Assembly: GCF_006717095.1 (NCBI RefSeq)
Contig: NZ_VFQE01000001.1
Coordinates: 186,001 to 250,000, forward strand
DNA length: 64,000 nucleotides
Origin: Blastococcus colisei
GTDB lineage: Bacteria; Actinomycetota; Actinomycetes; Mycobacteriales; Geodermatophilaceae
Direction of reading: 5' to 3'
The stretch's first letter is position 1, and each line of letters opens with the position of its first letter. Both the position numbers and the translations under genes were made by a program. Shown here one piece after another: positions 7,261 through 15,645 of this stretch. The notes under the pieces are model-generated. The model had not been told where the DNA came from and did not search any database. It was given only the letters and a program-made list of their open reading frames with translations.

Positions 7261-7444
7261 CTAGGTATTCAACCGTTACCAATCACCTACTCAGACAACT
7301 CCGTATCCCTCTTCAATAAACCTGTCATTAAGCCCAACACAGCCGTGCGATCAAGCGGCACGCATGCTACCAATAGGGGTAGTCCGGGCCCCGCCTCGCG
7401 GGGCCTATCGCCGTTTCTAGGGGTGACCTATTGGTCATTGTTGG
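7261..7444. other. AT-rich divergent gap; candidate origin of transfer
   Basis: This gap separates the AlbA_2 gene (minus) from the relaxase gene (plus) and is unusually AT-rich for the window: only 25 of the 60 bases at 7261-7320 are G or C. It contains a perfect inverted repeat ACCAATAGG (7369-7377) / CCTATTGGT (7427-7435). Between the arms is a hairpin GGCCCCGC-CTC-GCGGGGCC (7387-7405). Origins of transfer of MobF systems typically lie just upstream of the relaxase gene and carry inverted repeats recognised by the relaxase. It must also hold promoters for both flanking genes. The oriT label is inference. Confidence 0.45.
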
Positions 7445-10258
7445 GTGGCGTTGGGAATGCGCGGTGGAATGAAGGTGTACGCCGGGTCGGCGGCGGCTGC
7501 CCGGGCGTATCTGGAGGCCGACCGCGGCCGGGCCGATGACTACTACTTGACCGAGGGCACCGGCCTGGCCCGCCGCTTCGTGGCCCGCGACGGACGGGTG
7601 GCAGAGCGGGCGCCGCTCACGGGGGAGACCTACGAGACGTGGGTGGCCGGCCGTGACCCGGACACCGGCGACCCACGGGGGCGGCTAAGGACCGATGAGC
7701 GTGCGGTGCGGTTCGTCGAGGTGGTGGTCAACGGCCCGAAGTCCTGGTCGCTGGCCGCCGCGATGCACGACGACGTCGCGGCCGCCTACGACGCCGCGCA
7801 GGACCGCGCCGCCGCCCAGATCATCGGCTGGCTCGCCGCCCACGCCACCACCCGGGTCGGCCCGCGCGGTGGCCAGGTCCAGGTGCCGGTGGAGATGCTG
7901 GAGGCGGTGACGGTGCGGCACTACACCTCCCGCGCCGGAGATCCGCACCGGCATCTGCACCTGCAGATCGGCGCCCGGGTGTTCGCCGCCGAACAATGGC
8001 GCGGGCTGGACACCGTCGGCGTGCGCGACTTCCTCGCCGCCATAAACGGAATCGGGCACGCTGCGGTCGCCTGCGATCCGCAGTTCCGGGCCGCACTCGC
8101 CGCGCACGGCTACACCCTGGATGCGACTGGAGAAATACAGGAGCTTTCCGACTATGTGGGCCCTTTCAGCGCGAGGGCGGCGCAGATCGGGCGCAACCTG
8201 GACCGCTACGAACGCGACTGGATGGCGGGGCACCCCGGAGAACAGCCCGGTCCGGCGCTGCGGCGGGCCTGGGACGCCCGCGCCTGGGCCGAGGGGCGCC
8301 CGGACAAGGTCATCCCCCGCTCCGGGGCCGACCTCGTGGCACGGTGGCGAGCCGAGCTGGGGTCACTGGGCTATCGCAATCCTGCCCATCCCGTCTCGCT
8401 GGCGCCGACTTCGATCGGCGCGCTCGACCGCGAGGCTGCCGTCGACACCGTGCTGACCCGGCTGGCCGCCGGCCGCTCGGCCTGGAACGCCGCCGACGTC
8501 CGCGGCGAGACCGAACGGCTGATCGCCGCCGACGGCGTCATCGCCGACCCGGCAGTGCGCCTCGAGCTGGCCGAGGACCTCACCGCCCGCGCCCTCGACC
8601 GGTGCGTTCCCCTGGTGGACCGGGAGGGAGTGCCGGAACACGTCCGGTCCTGGACCTCGCGGCCGGTGCTCGCCGTGGAGGCCGACCTGCGCACCCGGTT
8701 CGCCGCCCGCGCCCGTCAGCCGCCGCGGGGTGCACCGCGGCTGGCACCGCTGCCGGCCGGCGGTGTCCGGAGCCTGGACGCCGGTCAGGCCGCGGCGGTC
8801 GCCGTCCTGGCCGGCGACCAGCGGCTGGTCGTGGTGGAGGGCGCGGCCGGCGCGGGCAAGACCACCACGCTGGCCGCTGCCCGTGGCCTTCTGCAGCGGC
8901 AGGGGCGGCGGCTGGTCGTGGTGACCCCGACGCTGAAGGCCGCCCAGGTCGCCCGCGCGGAGGTCGGCGCGGCCGCAGGATCGGCGGCGTCCCTCGTCTT
9001 CGCCCACGGCTGGCGCTGGAACGAGCACGGCGAGTGGACCCGACTCATCGTCGGCGAGGTCGACCCGGTCACCGGCCGCATCCACACCGGGCCGGCGGAG
9101 GGGGGCCGGCTGCGGCCCGGCGATCTGCTGATCGTCGATGAGGCCGGCATGCTCGACCAGGACACCGCCCGCGCTCTGCTCACCGTCGCCGACGAGGCCG
9201 GGGCGCGGCTGGCGCTGCTGGGGGACCGTCACCAGCTCGCCGCGGTCGGCCGCGGCGGCGTCCTCGACCTCGCCGTGGGCAGCGTCGACCCGGCCGCCTG
9301 CCTGACATTGGAGTCGGTGCACCGCTTCACCCGCACCGACAGCACCGGCCAGTCGGTTCCGGACGGTGAGTACGCCGAGCTGACGTTGGCGATGCGGCGG
9401 GGTGACACCCCGGGTGGGGTGTTCGGCGCCCTCCTCGCCCGCGGCCGGATCCGCCTGCACCCCGACCACGCGGCGCTGCAGGACGCCCTGGCCGCGGCCG
9501 CCGCCCACGACCCCCGGGCGGCCGACGTCGCCGTGGTGGCGGACACCCGCGAGCAGGTCAACGAGCTCAACGCCGCCATCCGCAATCGGCTGGTCACCGA
9601 CGGCCGTGTCGACGACGTCCGGGTCGTGACCACGCGGGCCGGTCAGCGGGTCGGCGCCGGCGACAGGATCGCCACCCGGCGCAACGACCGTGACCTGGAG
9701 GTGGCCAACCGGGACACGTGGACCGTCATCGCGGTCGGCCGACGCGGTGGGCTGCTGGTCACCGCCGGCACGGCCACCGGTGGCGTCTCCCGGGGCGATG
9801 TCACCCCGGCCGGCGCCCGGGTCCGGGTGCTGCCCGCCGACTACGTCACCGAGCACGTGGAGCTGGCCTACGCCAGCACCGCGTACGGCGTGCAGGGTGA
9901 CACCGTTCCCGCCGCGCACGTGGTGATCGGTGATCAGACCGGCGCGACCTCGGCCTACGTCGGCATGACCCGCGGCCGGTTGTCCAACACCGCGCACCTC
10001 GTCGCGGCCGACGTGGCCGAGGCCCGGGCGCAGTGGCTCGCGGTCTTCGGCCGCGACCGGGCCGACCTCGGCCCCGGCCACGCGGCCGAGCTGGCCGCTC
10101 GAGAGGCCGCCCGCGACCGCCAGGACCGGTCGCGCGACCGGAGGGCAGCCGCTCCCCCGCGGCCGGTCGCGCCGGTACCTAGCGTCCCCCGGCCCGAGGC
10201 GGAGCGGCGGGGCCCATCTCTTGCCCGTGGAGGCGCCGCGCCGGGCATCGGCCGATGA
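7445..10258 (+). CDS. MobF-family conjugative relaxase-helicase (TraI/TrwC-like)
   Basis: This 937-residue protein joins a TrwC relaxase domain to a RecD-like helicase. The relaxase part has N-terminal tyrosines in DDYYLTEGTG (about residues 31-40) and the three-His metal motif DPHRHLHLQ (His168, 170, 172). The helicase part has Walker A GAAGAGKTT (466-474), Walker B LLIVDEAGML (561-570), and the C-terminal motif AYASTAYGVQGDT followed by YVGMTRG. Such proteins nick one strand at oriT, stay covalently attached, and unwind the DNA for transfer. The tail after residue 890 is Arg/Pro-rich. GTG 7445 gives the longest product; ATG at 7457 or 7469 (MKVYAG) are alternatives. No TraB/FtsK pump or coupling protein is in the window, so the element may be mobilizable rather than self-transmissible. 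Confidence 0.9.
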   Translation: MALGMRGGMKVYAGSAAAARAYLEADRGRADDYYLTEGTGLARRFVARDGRVAERAPLTGETYETWVAGRDPDTGDPRGRLRTDERAVRFVEVVVNGPKSWSLAAAMHDDVAAAYDAAQDRAAAQIIGWLAAHATTRVGPRGGQVQVPVEMLEAVTVRHYTSRAGDPHRHLHLQIGARVFAAEQWRGLDTVGVRDFLAAINGIGHAAVACDPQFRAALAAHGYTLDATGEIQELSDYVGPFSARAAQIGRNLDRYERDWMAGHPGEQPGPALRRAWDARAWAEGRPDKVIPRSGADLVARWRAELGSLGYRNPAHPVSLAPTSIGALDREAAVDTVLTRLAAGRSAWNAADVRGETERLIAADGVIADPAVRLELAEDLTARALDRCVPLVDREGVPEHVRSWTSRPVLAVEADLRTRFAARARQPPRGAPRLAPLPAGGVRSLDAGQAAAVAVLAGDQRLVVVEGAAGAGKTTTLAAARGLLQRQGRRLVVVTPTLKAAQVARAEVGAAAGSAASLVFAHGWRWNEHGEWTRLIVGEVDPVTGRIHTGPAEGGRLRPGDLLIVDEAGMLDQDTARALLTVADEAGARLALLGDRHQLAAVGRGGVLDLAVGSVDPAACLTLESVHRFTRTDSTGQSVPDGEYAELTLAMRRGDTPGGVFGALLARGRIRLHPDHAALQDALAAAAAHDPRAADVAVVADTREQVNELNAAIRNRLVTDGRVDDVRVVTTRAGQRVGAGDRIATRRNDRDLEVANRDTWTVIAVGRRGGLLVTAGTATGGVSRGDVTPAGARVRVLPADYVTEHVELAYASTAYGVQGDTVPAAHVVIGDQTGATSAYVGMTRGRLSNTAHLVAADVAEARAQWLAVFGRDRADLGPGHAAELAAREAARDRQDRSRDRRAAAPPRPVAPVPSVPRPEAERRGPSLARGGAAPGIGR

Positions 10259-10417
10259 GCAGGGCCGCCTCCACCGCCCGGCCGCGGGCCCGGCCAGCAA
10301 CGGGAGGAGAACCGGAGGATTTCGGAAGCCATCGGTGGTCGGCTGTCACCAATCGCACCCAAATGGCGCCTTCTCCCGTAACGGAGCACAGCCCACCCAA
10401 GCCCACCGGAGCCAGCC

Positions 10418-10627
10418 ATGTCCGACGAACCCGCCCGCCGCGAGCCCGAACTGCTCACCATCACCGAGGCCGCCGAACTGCTCCGCGCTCCGGTGGCCAC
10501 CCTCCGGTACTGGCGCCACCGGGGCACCGGTCCGCGCAGCTTCCGCCTCGGTCGCCGCGTCCTCTACCGCTACGACGACCTGCAGGCGTGGGTCGAGCAG
10601 CAGCTGGGCCAAGGCGCCGCCGGATAG
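10418..10627 (+). CDS. Excisionase-type HTH protein (recombination directionality factor)
   Basis: The 69-residue protein is a MerR/AlpA-like winged helix: LLTITEAAELLRAPVATLRY, then WRHRGTGPRSFRLGRRVLYR, then a short helix DLQAWVEQQL. This is the standard form of small excisionases in actinobacterial integrative elements, which bend attachment-site DNA and bias the integrase toward excision. It lies 160 bases after the relaxase gene and 144 bases before the integrase gene on the same strand, the usual xis-int order. It may also act as a transcriptional regulator. Confidence 0.85.
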   Translation: MSDEPARREPELLTITEAAELLRAPVATLRYWRHRGTGPRSFRLGRRVLYRYDDLQAWVEQQLGQGAAG

Positions 10628-10771
10628 CGATCCGCAGAAGGGCGCAAGTCCCGTACGTCAGCTCTGACCTCGTCAGATTCTTCGGGCATGCTGCGGCCCG
10701 AACTGTTCCGTCCCGAGAAGCGACGACCCCGATTCGAGCCTGGCCGCGTCGGAGACGTGGAGGAGTCAGTC

Positions 10772-11893
10772 ATGGCGAGCGTGGAGAAGCTGGTCCGCAA
10801 CGGGCGGACGACCTATCAAGCACGGTGGCGAGACGACCAGGGCAGACAGCGCAAGAAGTCCTTCAGCAAGAAGGGCGCTGCTGATCGTCATGCGGCCACC
10901 GTGGAAGCGGACAAGGCGCGCGGCACCTACATCGAGCCACGCAAGATCACTGTGGCCGGGTACGCCCGGGAGTGGGCGAGGTCCCGCCCGCACCGGCCCA
11001 CCACGGCTAGGCGCACCGAGATGATGATCCGGCTACACATCGAGGGGACGCGGCTCGGAAGCCGCAAGCTCGCCGACGTACGCCCGTCTGAGGTCCAGGC
11101 CTGGGCGACCGACCGGTCGAGAGTGCTGGCCCCCACCACCCTTCGACAAGCGGTTGGCCTGCTGCGAAGTGTGTACGCGGCCGCGGTTCTCGACCGGCTG
11201 GTGGCCTCCTCACCCGTCGTCCGCATCCAACTTCCCCGACACGAGAGGGAGCGGGTCGTGCCGCTGTCGGTCGAGCAGGTTGCGGCACTCGCCCAGGCCA
11301 TGCCAGCTCGCTACCGAGCCATGGTCCTCACTCAGGCCGGGCTCGGGCTCCGGATCGGCGAGCTGCTCGCGCTCCGCGTCCAGGACGTCGACTTCCTGCG
11401 TCGCAGCGTGCGGATCGAGTGGCAGTTCACCCAGGGTTCGAAGGGCGAGCGGAGCGAGCCGAAGACCCCCCGGTCGAGGCGGACCGTCCCGCTGCCTCGG
11501 GTGGTCGCCGACGCGCTGGCCGCCCAGCTGATGGCGTACCCAGCGGGCGAGGACGGAACGATCTTCGCGACGGGGAAGGGCGCCCCGCTCGGGCACGTCT
11601 ACTACGGCCACAACCTCATGCGTCGGGCGGTGACCGGCTCGGGCCTACCGAAGGGGACGACGAGCCACGACCTGCGACACCACTACGCCAGTGTCCTGCT
11701 GGCGGCCGGCGAGTCCGTCGTGGCAGTGGCCGAGCGGCTTGGACACGAAGACGCCTCGCTGGTACTGAGCACTTACGGGCACCTGATGCCGGATTCCGAC
11801 GACCGGACGCGTAGCGCCATCGACGCGGCGTGGGCTGGGGCCGGTGCCTCGAGTGCCCCAGATGTGCCCCAGGGCGCCGGAGCGGTCCGCTAG
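10772..11893 (+). CDS. int: Tyrosine site-specific integrase
   Basis: The 373-residue protein has an N-terminal arm-binding region (WRDDQGRQRKKSFSKKGAA), a core-binding SAM-like domain (about 60-150) and a catalytic domain. The catalytic residues are Arg194 (GLGLRIGE), His299 and Arg302 (HDLRHHYASVLLAAG), His325 (RLGHEDAS) and Tyr335 (STYGHLMP). The ATG at 10772 has GGAGG nine bases upstream, so I prefer it to the longer frame beginning at 10688. The stop TAG at 11891-11893 overlaps the stop of the convergent xthA gene by three bases. An attachment site would therefore lie within the end of int or of xthA, not in a tRNA next to it. It closes the mobile element on the right. Confidence 0.92.
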   Translation: MASVEKLVRNGRTTYQARWRDDQGRQRKKSFSKKGAADRHAATVEADKARGTYIEPRKITVAGYAREWARSRPHRPTTARRTEMMIRLHIEGTRLGSRKLADVRPSEVQAWATDRSRVLAPTTLRQAVGLLRSVYAAAVLDRLVASSPVVRIQLPRHERERVVPLSVEQVAALAQAMPARYRAMVLTQAGLGLRIGELLALRVQDVDFLRRSVRIEWQFTQGSKGERSEPKTPRSRRTVPLPRVVADALAAQLMAYPAGEDGTIFATGKGAPLGHVYYGHNLMRRAVTGSGLPKGTTSHDLRHHYASVLLAAGESVVAVAERLGHEDASLVLSTYGHLMPDSDDRTRSAIDAAWAGAGASSAPDVPQGAGAVR

Positions 11894-12693
11894 TCGGCCA
11901 GCTCGACCACGACCGGCGCGTGGTCGCTGGCGCCCTTGCCCTTGCGTTCCTCGCGGTCTACCAGGGCGTTTGTCACCCGGCCGGCCAGCGCCGGGGAGCC
12001 CAGCACGAAGTCGATCCGCATGCCCTCGCGGCGAGGGAAGCGCAGCTGCGTGTAGTCCCAGTAGGTGTAGACGCCCGGCCCGGGTGCGTACGGGCGGACG
12101 ACGTCGGCGTAGCCGGCCTCGACGATCGCCCGGAACGCCGCCCGCTCGGGCGGGGAGACGTGCGTCGAGTGCGCGAAGACGGCCATGTCCCAGACGTCGT
12201 CGTCCTCGGGGGCGATGTTCCAGTCGCCGACGAGGGCGACCGGGGTCTCGGGGGTCTCGGTCAGCCAGTCGGACCCCGCGGCGCGCAGGGCCGCCAGCCA
12301 CTCCAGCTTGTACTGCAGGTGCGGGTCGGCGAGCGTGCGGCCGTTGGGCACGTAGAGGCTCCAGATCCGCACGCCGGCGCAGGTCGCGCCCAGCGCGCGG
12401 GCCTCGGGCGTCGCATCCAGGCCCTCCTTCGACGACCAGGACGGCATGCCGGGGAACCCCACCGTCACGTCCTCCAGGCCCACCCGGGACAGGATCGCGA
12501 CCCCGTTCCACTGCGAGTGGCCCACGTGCGCGACCTCGTAGCCCAGTGCGCTGAACACCATCTCCGGGAACTGGTCGTCCCGGCACTTGGTCTCCTGGAG
12601 GGCGAGCACGTCGACGTCCTCCCGCTGCAGGAAGGCCGCCACGCGGTCGGCGCGGGTGCGGATCGAGTTGACGTTCCAGGTGGCCAGTCGCAC
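11890..12693 (-). CDS. xthA: Exodeoxyribonuclease III (AP endonuclease)
   Basis: The 267-residue protein is a classic exonuclease III/AP endonuclease: MRLATWNVNSIRTRADRVAA at the start, LALQETKC with the metal-binding Glu, SLYVPNGR, VGDWNIAPEDDDVW, and the terminal GASDHAPV with the catalytic Asp-His pair. It nicks DNA at abasic sites during base-excision repair. Length and motifs are complete. The gene faces the integrase of the mobile element and shares three stop-codon bases with it. The ATG start encodes the conserved N-terminus directly. Confidence 0.95.
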   Translation of the reverse strand: MRLATWNVNSIRTRADRVAAFLQREDVDVLALQETKCRDDQFPEMVFSALGYEVAHVGHSQWNGVAILSRVGLEDVTVGFPGMPSWSSKEGLDATPEARALGATCAGVRIWSLYVPNGRTLADPHLQYKLEWLAALRAAGSDWLTETPETPVALVGDWNIAPEDDDVWDMAVFAHSTHVSPPERAAFRAIVEAGYADVVRPYAPGPGVYTYWDYTQLRFPRREGMRIDFVLGSPALAGRVTNALVDREERKGKGASDHAPVVVELAD

Positions 12694-12720
12694 GGGGCCA
12701 TGGTGTCTTGTCGTGCCGAG

Positions 12721-12797
12721 TGGGGGCCCGGAGGGTCTCCGCGCAGGCGCGACGCAGCGGCTCAGGGCACCAGGGGGACGGCTCCTGGCTGCGGTGT
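12721..12797. repeat. Interspersed repeat, family A, copy 1
   Basis: The right part (12774-12797, starting GGGGACGGCTCCTGGC) is identical at 23 of 24 bases to 51670-51693. The bases to the left also align loosely with 51620-51669. Both copies sit just downstream of the stop of a minus-strand gene. This copy lacks the clean stem seen in copy 2. Probably an extragenic palindromic repeat or a shared terminator type. Confidence 0.5.
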
Positions 12798-12816
12798 CGG
12801 CCGGAGGCCGACGATG

Positions 12817-13770
12817 TCATGGCACCTGGACGGGGACCTCGTCCCTGGCCGCCATGCGGGCCCGCATCCGCTCCCGGCTCTCCACGAACTTGGTGGCCTG
12901 CGCGTCGAGACCGGCCAGGAACGCCGCCAGCTCCTCGCGGGACTGCTCGCCCTCGGGGCCGAAGTCGCTGCGCTCGAAGACCTTCCAGGTGCGCAGGATG
13001 GGGGCCACCACCTCGTCGTGGTGCAGGCGCAGGTCGTAGATGCCGGCCTTGGCGATGATCGTCGAGTTCTTCCGGAAGTTCGCCATGTTCGCGCCGGGCA
13101 TCTCGAAGTTCATGACCTCGTTGGCCACGGCCTTCATCATCTCGTCGGGGTCGATGTCGAACGCCGCGGTCACCAGGTTCCGGTAGAAGATCATGTGCAG
13201 GTTCTCGTCGGTGGCGATGCGGGCCAGCAGCTTGTCCGCGATCGGGTCGCCGGTGGCCTTGCCGGTGTTGCGGTGCGAGACCCGCGTGGCCAGCTCCTGG
13301 AAGGAGACGTACGCGACGGCCTCGAGCGGGCTCTTGTCGCCGGAGTCGTAGCCGGTGGTCATGTAGTCCATCCGGGCCCGCTCCAGCTCGACCGGGTCGA
13401 CGCCGCGGGTGACGACGAGGTAGTCGCGGATCGCGATGCCGTGCCGGCCCTCCTCCGCGGTCCACCGGCCCACCCACTGCCCCCAGGCGCCGTCCCGGCC
13501 GAACCGGGTGGCGATCTCGCGGTGGTAGCTGGGCAGGTTGTCCTCGGTGAGCAGGTTGACGAACATCGCCGCCTTGGCCGTCGCGTCCAGCTTCGACTGT
13601 TCCGGCGACCAGTCCTCGCCACCGAGGAAGGCGAAGTTCCGTCCGTCGTCCCACGGGACGTAGTCGTGCGGGTGCCATTCCTTCGCCATCCGGACGTGGC
13701 GGTCGAGGTTCTCCGCGACCACGGGCTCGAGCTCGGTCAGCACGGCTGCCTGCGGGGACGTCTGGGGCAT
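12817..13770 (-). CDS. Acyl-ACP desaturase (ferritin-like diiron)
   Basis: The 317-residue protein matches the soluble acyl-[acyl-carrier-protein] desaturases (DesA-type). The diiron ligands are visible in LLTEDNLPSYHREI, the TAEEGRHGIAIRDY EExxH motif, and ATDENLHMIFYRNL, a second DExxH-type motif. These enzymes insert a double bond into acyl-ACP and tune membrane or mycolate-type lipids. ATG at 13770 has GGAGG five bases upstream, so the larger overlapping frame is a shadow. The gene is divergent from the LCP-family gene at 14068 across a 297-base promoter region and ends just before the repeat at 12721-12797. Confidence 0.92.
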   Translation of the reverse strand: MPQTSPQAAVLTELEPVVAENLDRHVRMAKEWHPHDYVPWDDGRNFAFLGGEDWSPEQSKLDATAKAAMFVNLLTEDNLPSYHREIATRFGRDGAWGQWVGRWTAEEGRHGIAIRDYLVVTRGVDPVELERARMDYMTTGYDSGDKSPLEAVAYVSFQELATRVSHRNTGKATGDPIADKLLARIATDENLHMIFYRNLVTAAFDIDPDEMMKAVANEVMNFEMPGANMANFRKNSTIIAKAGIYDLRLHHDEVVAPILRTWKVFERSDFGPEGEQSREELAAFLAGLDAQATKFVESRERMRARMAARDEVPVQVP

Positions 13771-14067
13771 GGGAACCTCCGGATCGACTCGACCTGCGCC
13801 GACGTAACCTACGCCGCCGCCACCTGCGGTCGTGCTCGTCGGGGAGTGCCCCGTTCGGACCGTCGCTACCCCTCCGCCGGGCATCCTCGAGGGACTGCGC
13901 GCCCCGGGAGCACCCAGCCAGGGAAGCTTCGACCGCGCGACGGTGCGACCATGAAGCCATGATCCGGCAGCGCATGGCGACGGTCGGCGGGTGAGCGAGC
14001 TCGCGAGCTCACCGATGGAAACAGCAGCGCCGCGAACGCGACCGACGAGCTCCAGCGAGGAGGACAC

Positions 14068-15636
14068 GTGAGCGTCGGTCCCGATTCCCCTGCCCACGGT
14101 CCCGCGGGTGGGGCCCGCGTGCTCCGTCCCCCGGTCCGCCGGCGCCGCGGGGAACGCAGCTTCCGCGCCGCCGTCGGGCTCGGCGTGCTGGGTGCCCTCG
14201 TCCCCGGCGCGGCATTCCTCGCCGCAGGCCGCCGCGTGCTCGGCGCAGTCACCCTCGTGGTCTTCCTGCTCCTCGTCGGAGGTGGCGTCTGGCTGGCGAC
14301 CGGGGGCCGCCGGACGGTGCTCCTGACCGCTGTCGACACCGATCAGCTGCTCTGGGTCGTGGCGGGGGTGGGGCTCCTGGCCCTGCTCTGGGTGGCCGTG
14401 GTCGTGGCCGGCTTCGTCATGCTCGTGCCGCGACGGCTCTCGTCGGGACGCCGCGCGCTCGGCGCGCTCGTGGTGACGGTGCTCGTCGCCGCGATCGTGG
14501 CGCCCGCGGTCTGGGCGAGCCAGCTCCTTCTCACCCAGCGGGAACTCATCGCCGGCGTGTTCGACGTCGACGGCCGGTCGGCGACCGTGGAGGACACCCC
14601 GGATCCGTTCGGGAACAAGGAGCGGGTCAACGTCCTGCTGCTGGGCGGGGACGGCGGCGAGGGGCGCGAGGGCGTGCGCACCGACACCGTCATCGTGGCC
14701 AGCATCGACGCCGACACCGGTGACACCGTGCTGTTCAGCCTGCCGCGCAACCTGCAGGACCTGCCGTTCCCCCAGGACAGCCCGCTGCACGAGGTCTATC
14801 CAAACGGGTTCGAGGGCGCCAACGAGTCCGACAGCCTGCTCAACGCCGTCTACCGCACCGGACCGGCGTGGTATCCCGGCATCCTGGGCCCCACCGACGA
14901 CGCCGGCGCCGACTTCCTCAAGCTCGGCGTCGGCGAGGCTCTCGGGCTGGAGATCGACTACTACGTCCTGGTCAACCTCGACGGCTTCAGCCGGCTGGTC
15001 GACGCCCTCGGCGGCATCACCGTGAACGTCAACTACTACGTGCCGATCGGCGGGGACCCGGGCACCGGGCGGCTGCCCGACGACTACATCGCGCCGGGGC
15101 CGGACCAGCATCTGGACGGCGTCCGCGCGCTCGACTTCGCGCGTGGACGCTTCGGCCTCAGCGACTACGACCGGATGGCCCGGCAGCGGTGCGCGATCGA
15201 CGCGATCATCGACGCCGCGAACCCGGGAACCCTGCTGCGGAAGTACCAGGAGCTGGCGGCCACGACCGAGGACATCGTCAGCACCGACATCCCGCGGTCG
15301 GCGCTCGACGACTTCGTCGAGCTGGGCCTGCTGGTGAAGGACGCGAGCGTCCGGAGCGTCGTCTTCGACGTGAGCGTGATCGACCCGGCCTACCCGGACT
15401 ACGACCGGATCCGCCAGATCGTCCAGGACGCCCTCGTCCCGCCCGCGGCGCCCACCGGCTGGGCGGAGGAGGCGCCGGCCGACGGGTCCACCGCGCCGCC
15501 GTCCCCCGTCGGTGAGCCGGCCGCTCCGGCGACCGTCGACGGCCCCGCAGCCGACGTGGCGGACGCCTGCGCCTACGATCCGGTCCGGGCGCAGGAAGCC
15601 CTCGCCGCCGGAGAACCGCCCACCTACGGCGGCTGA
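14068..15636 (+). CDS. LytR-CpsA-Psr (LCP) family cell-wall glycopolymer transferase
   Basis: The 522-residue protein has an N-terminal cytoplasmic segment followed by three or four hydrophobic segments (about residues 35-160). An extracellular LCP domain follows: VNVLLLGGDGGEGREGVRTD, SIDADTGDTVLFSLPRNLQD, LVNLDGFSRLVDALGGITV and LDFARGRFGLSDYDRMARQ. LCP proteins transfer teichoic-acid-like or arabinogalactan polymers from lipid carriers to peptidoglycan outside the membrane. The multi-pass N-terminus is longer than the single anchor of typical LCPs, as in some actinobacterial members. The C-terminal 60 residues are Pro/Ala-rich. GTG 14068 lies behind GAGGAGG. Ten bases after its stop the convergent ABC permease gene ends. 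Confidence 0.92.
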   Translation: MSVGPDSPAHGPAGGARVLRPPVRRRRGERSFRAAVGLGVLGALVPGAAFLAAGRRVLGAVTLVVFLLLVGGGVWLATGGRRTVLLTAVDTDQLLWVVAGVGLLALLWVAVVVAGFVMLVPRRLSSGRRALGALVVTVLVAAIVAPAVWASQLLLTQRELIAGVFDVDGRSATVEDTPDPFGNKERVNVLLLGGDGGEGREGVRTDTVIVASIDADTGDTVLFSLPRNLQDLPFPQDSPLHEVYPNGFEGANESDSLLNAVYRTGPAWYPGILGPTDDAGADFLKLGVGEALGLEIDYYVLVNLDGFSRLVDALGGITVNVNYYVPIGGDPGTGRLPDDYIAPGPDQHLDGVRALDFARGRFGLSDYDRMARQRCAIDAIIDAANPGTLLRKYQELAATTEDIVSTDIPRSALDDFVELGLLVKDASVRSVVFDVSVIDPAYPDYDRIRQIVQDALVPPAAPTGWAEEAPADGSTAPPSPVGEPAAPATVDGPAADVADACAYDPVRAQEALAAGEPPTYGG

Positions 15637-15645
15637 GCGGGTCGG

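Larger units (their letters stand above)
2402..11893. mobile_element. Integrative, probably mobilizable element (approximate limits)
   Basis: The stretch combines a repressor-protease switch, cargo genes, a MobF relaxase with a possible oriT, an excisionase and a tyrosine integrase, the standard parts of an actinobacterial integrative element. The right limit is the integrase end, abutting xthA. The left limit is not visible. It may be near the hairpin at 2077-2163, include the dGTPase, or lie outside the window. I found no direct repeat matching the bases around 11,850-11,930 on the left side and no tRNA at either end. Replication and DNA-pump genes are missing, so transfer probably needs a helper. 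Confidence 0.65.

Noticed and set aside
8363-10300. 645-codon minus-strand frame opposite the relaxase
   Set aside because: It is the complement of the relaxase codons, Gly/Val/Arg-rich with no motif. The relaxase itself has all family motifs.
10725-10750. Second T-arm-like string (CCCGATTCGAGCCTGG) before the integrase
   Set aside because: The flanks do not pair and no cloverleaf can be drawn, so it is not an attachment-site tRNA.
11645-13975. 776-codon open frame on the minus strand across int, xthA and the desaturase
   Set aside because: It is an antisense/out-of-frame shadow. The residues are Arg/Pro/Gly-rich and three well-supported genes occupy the same DNA.
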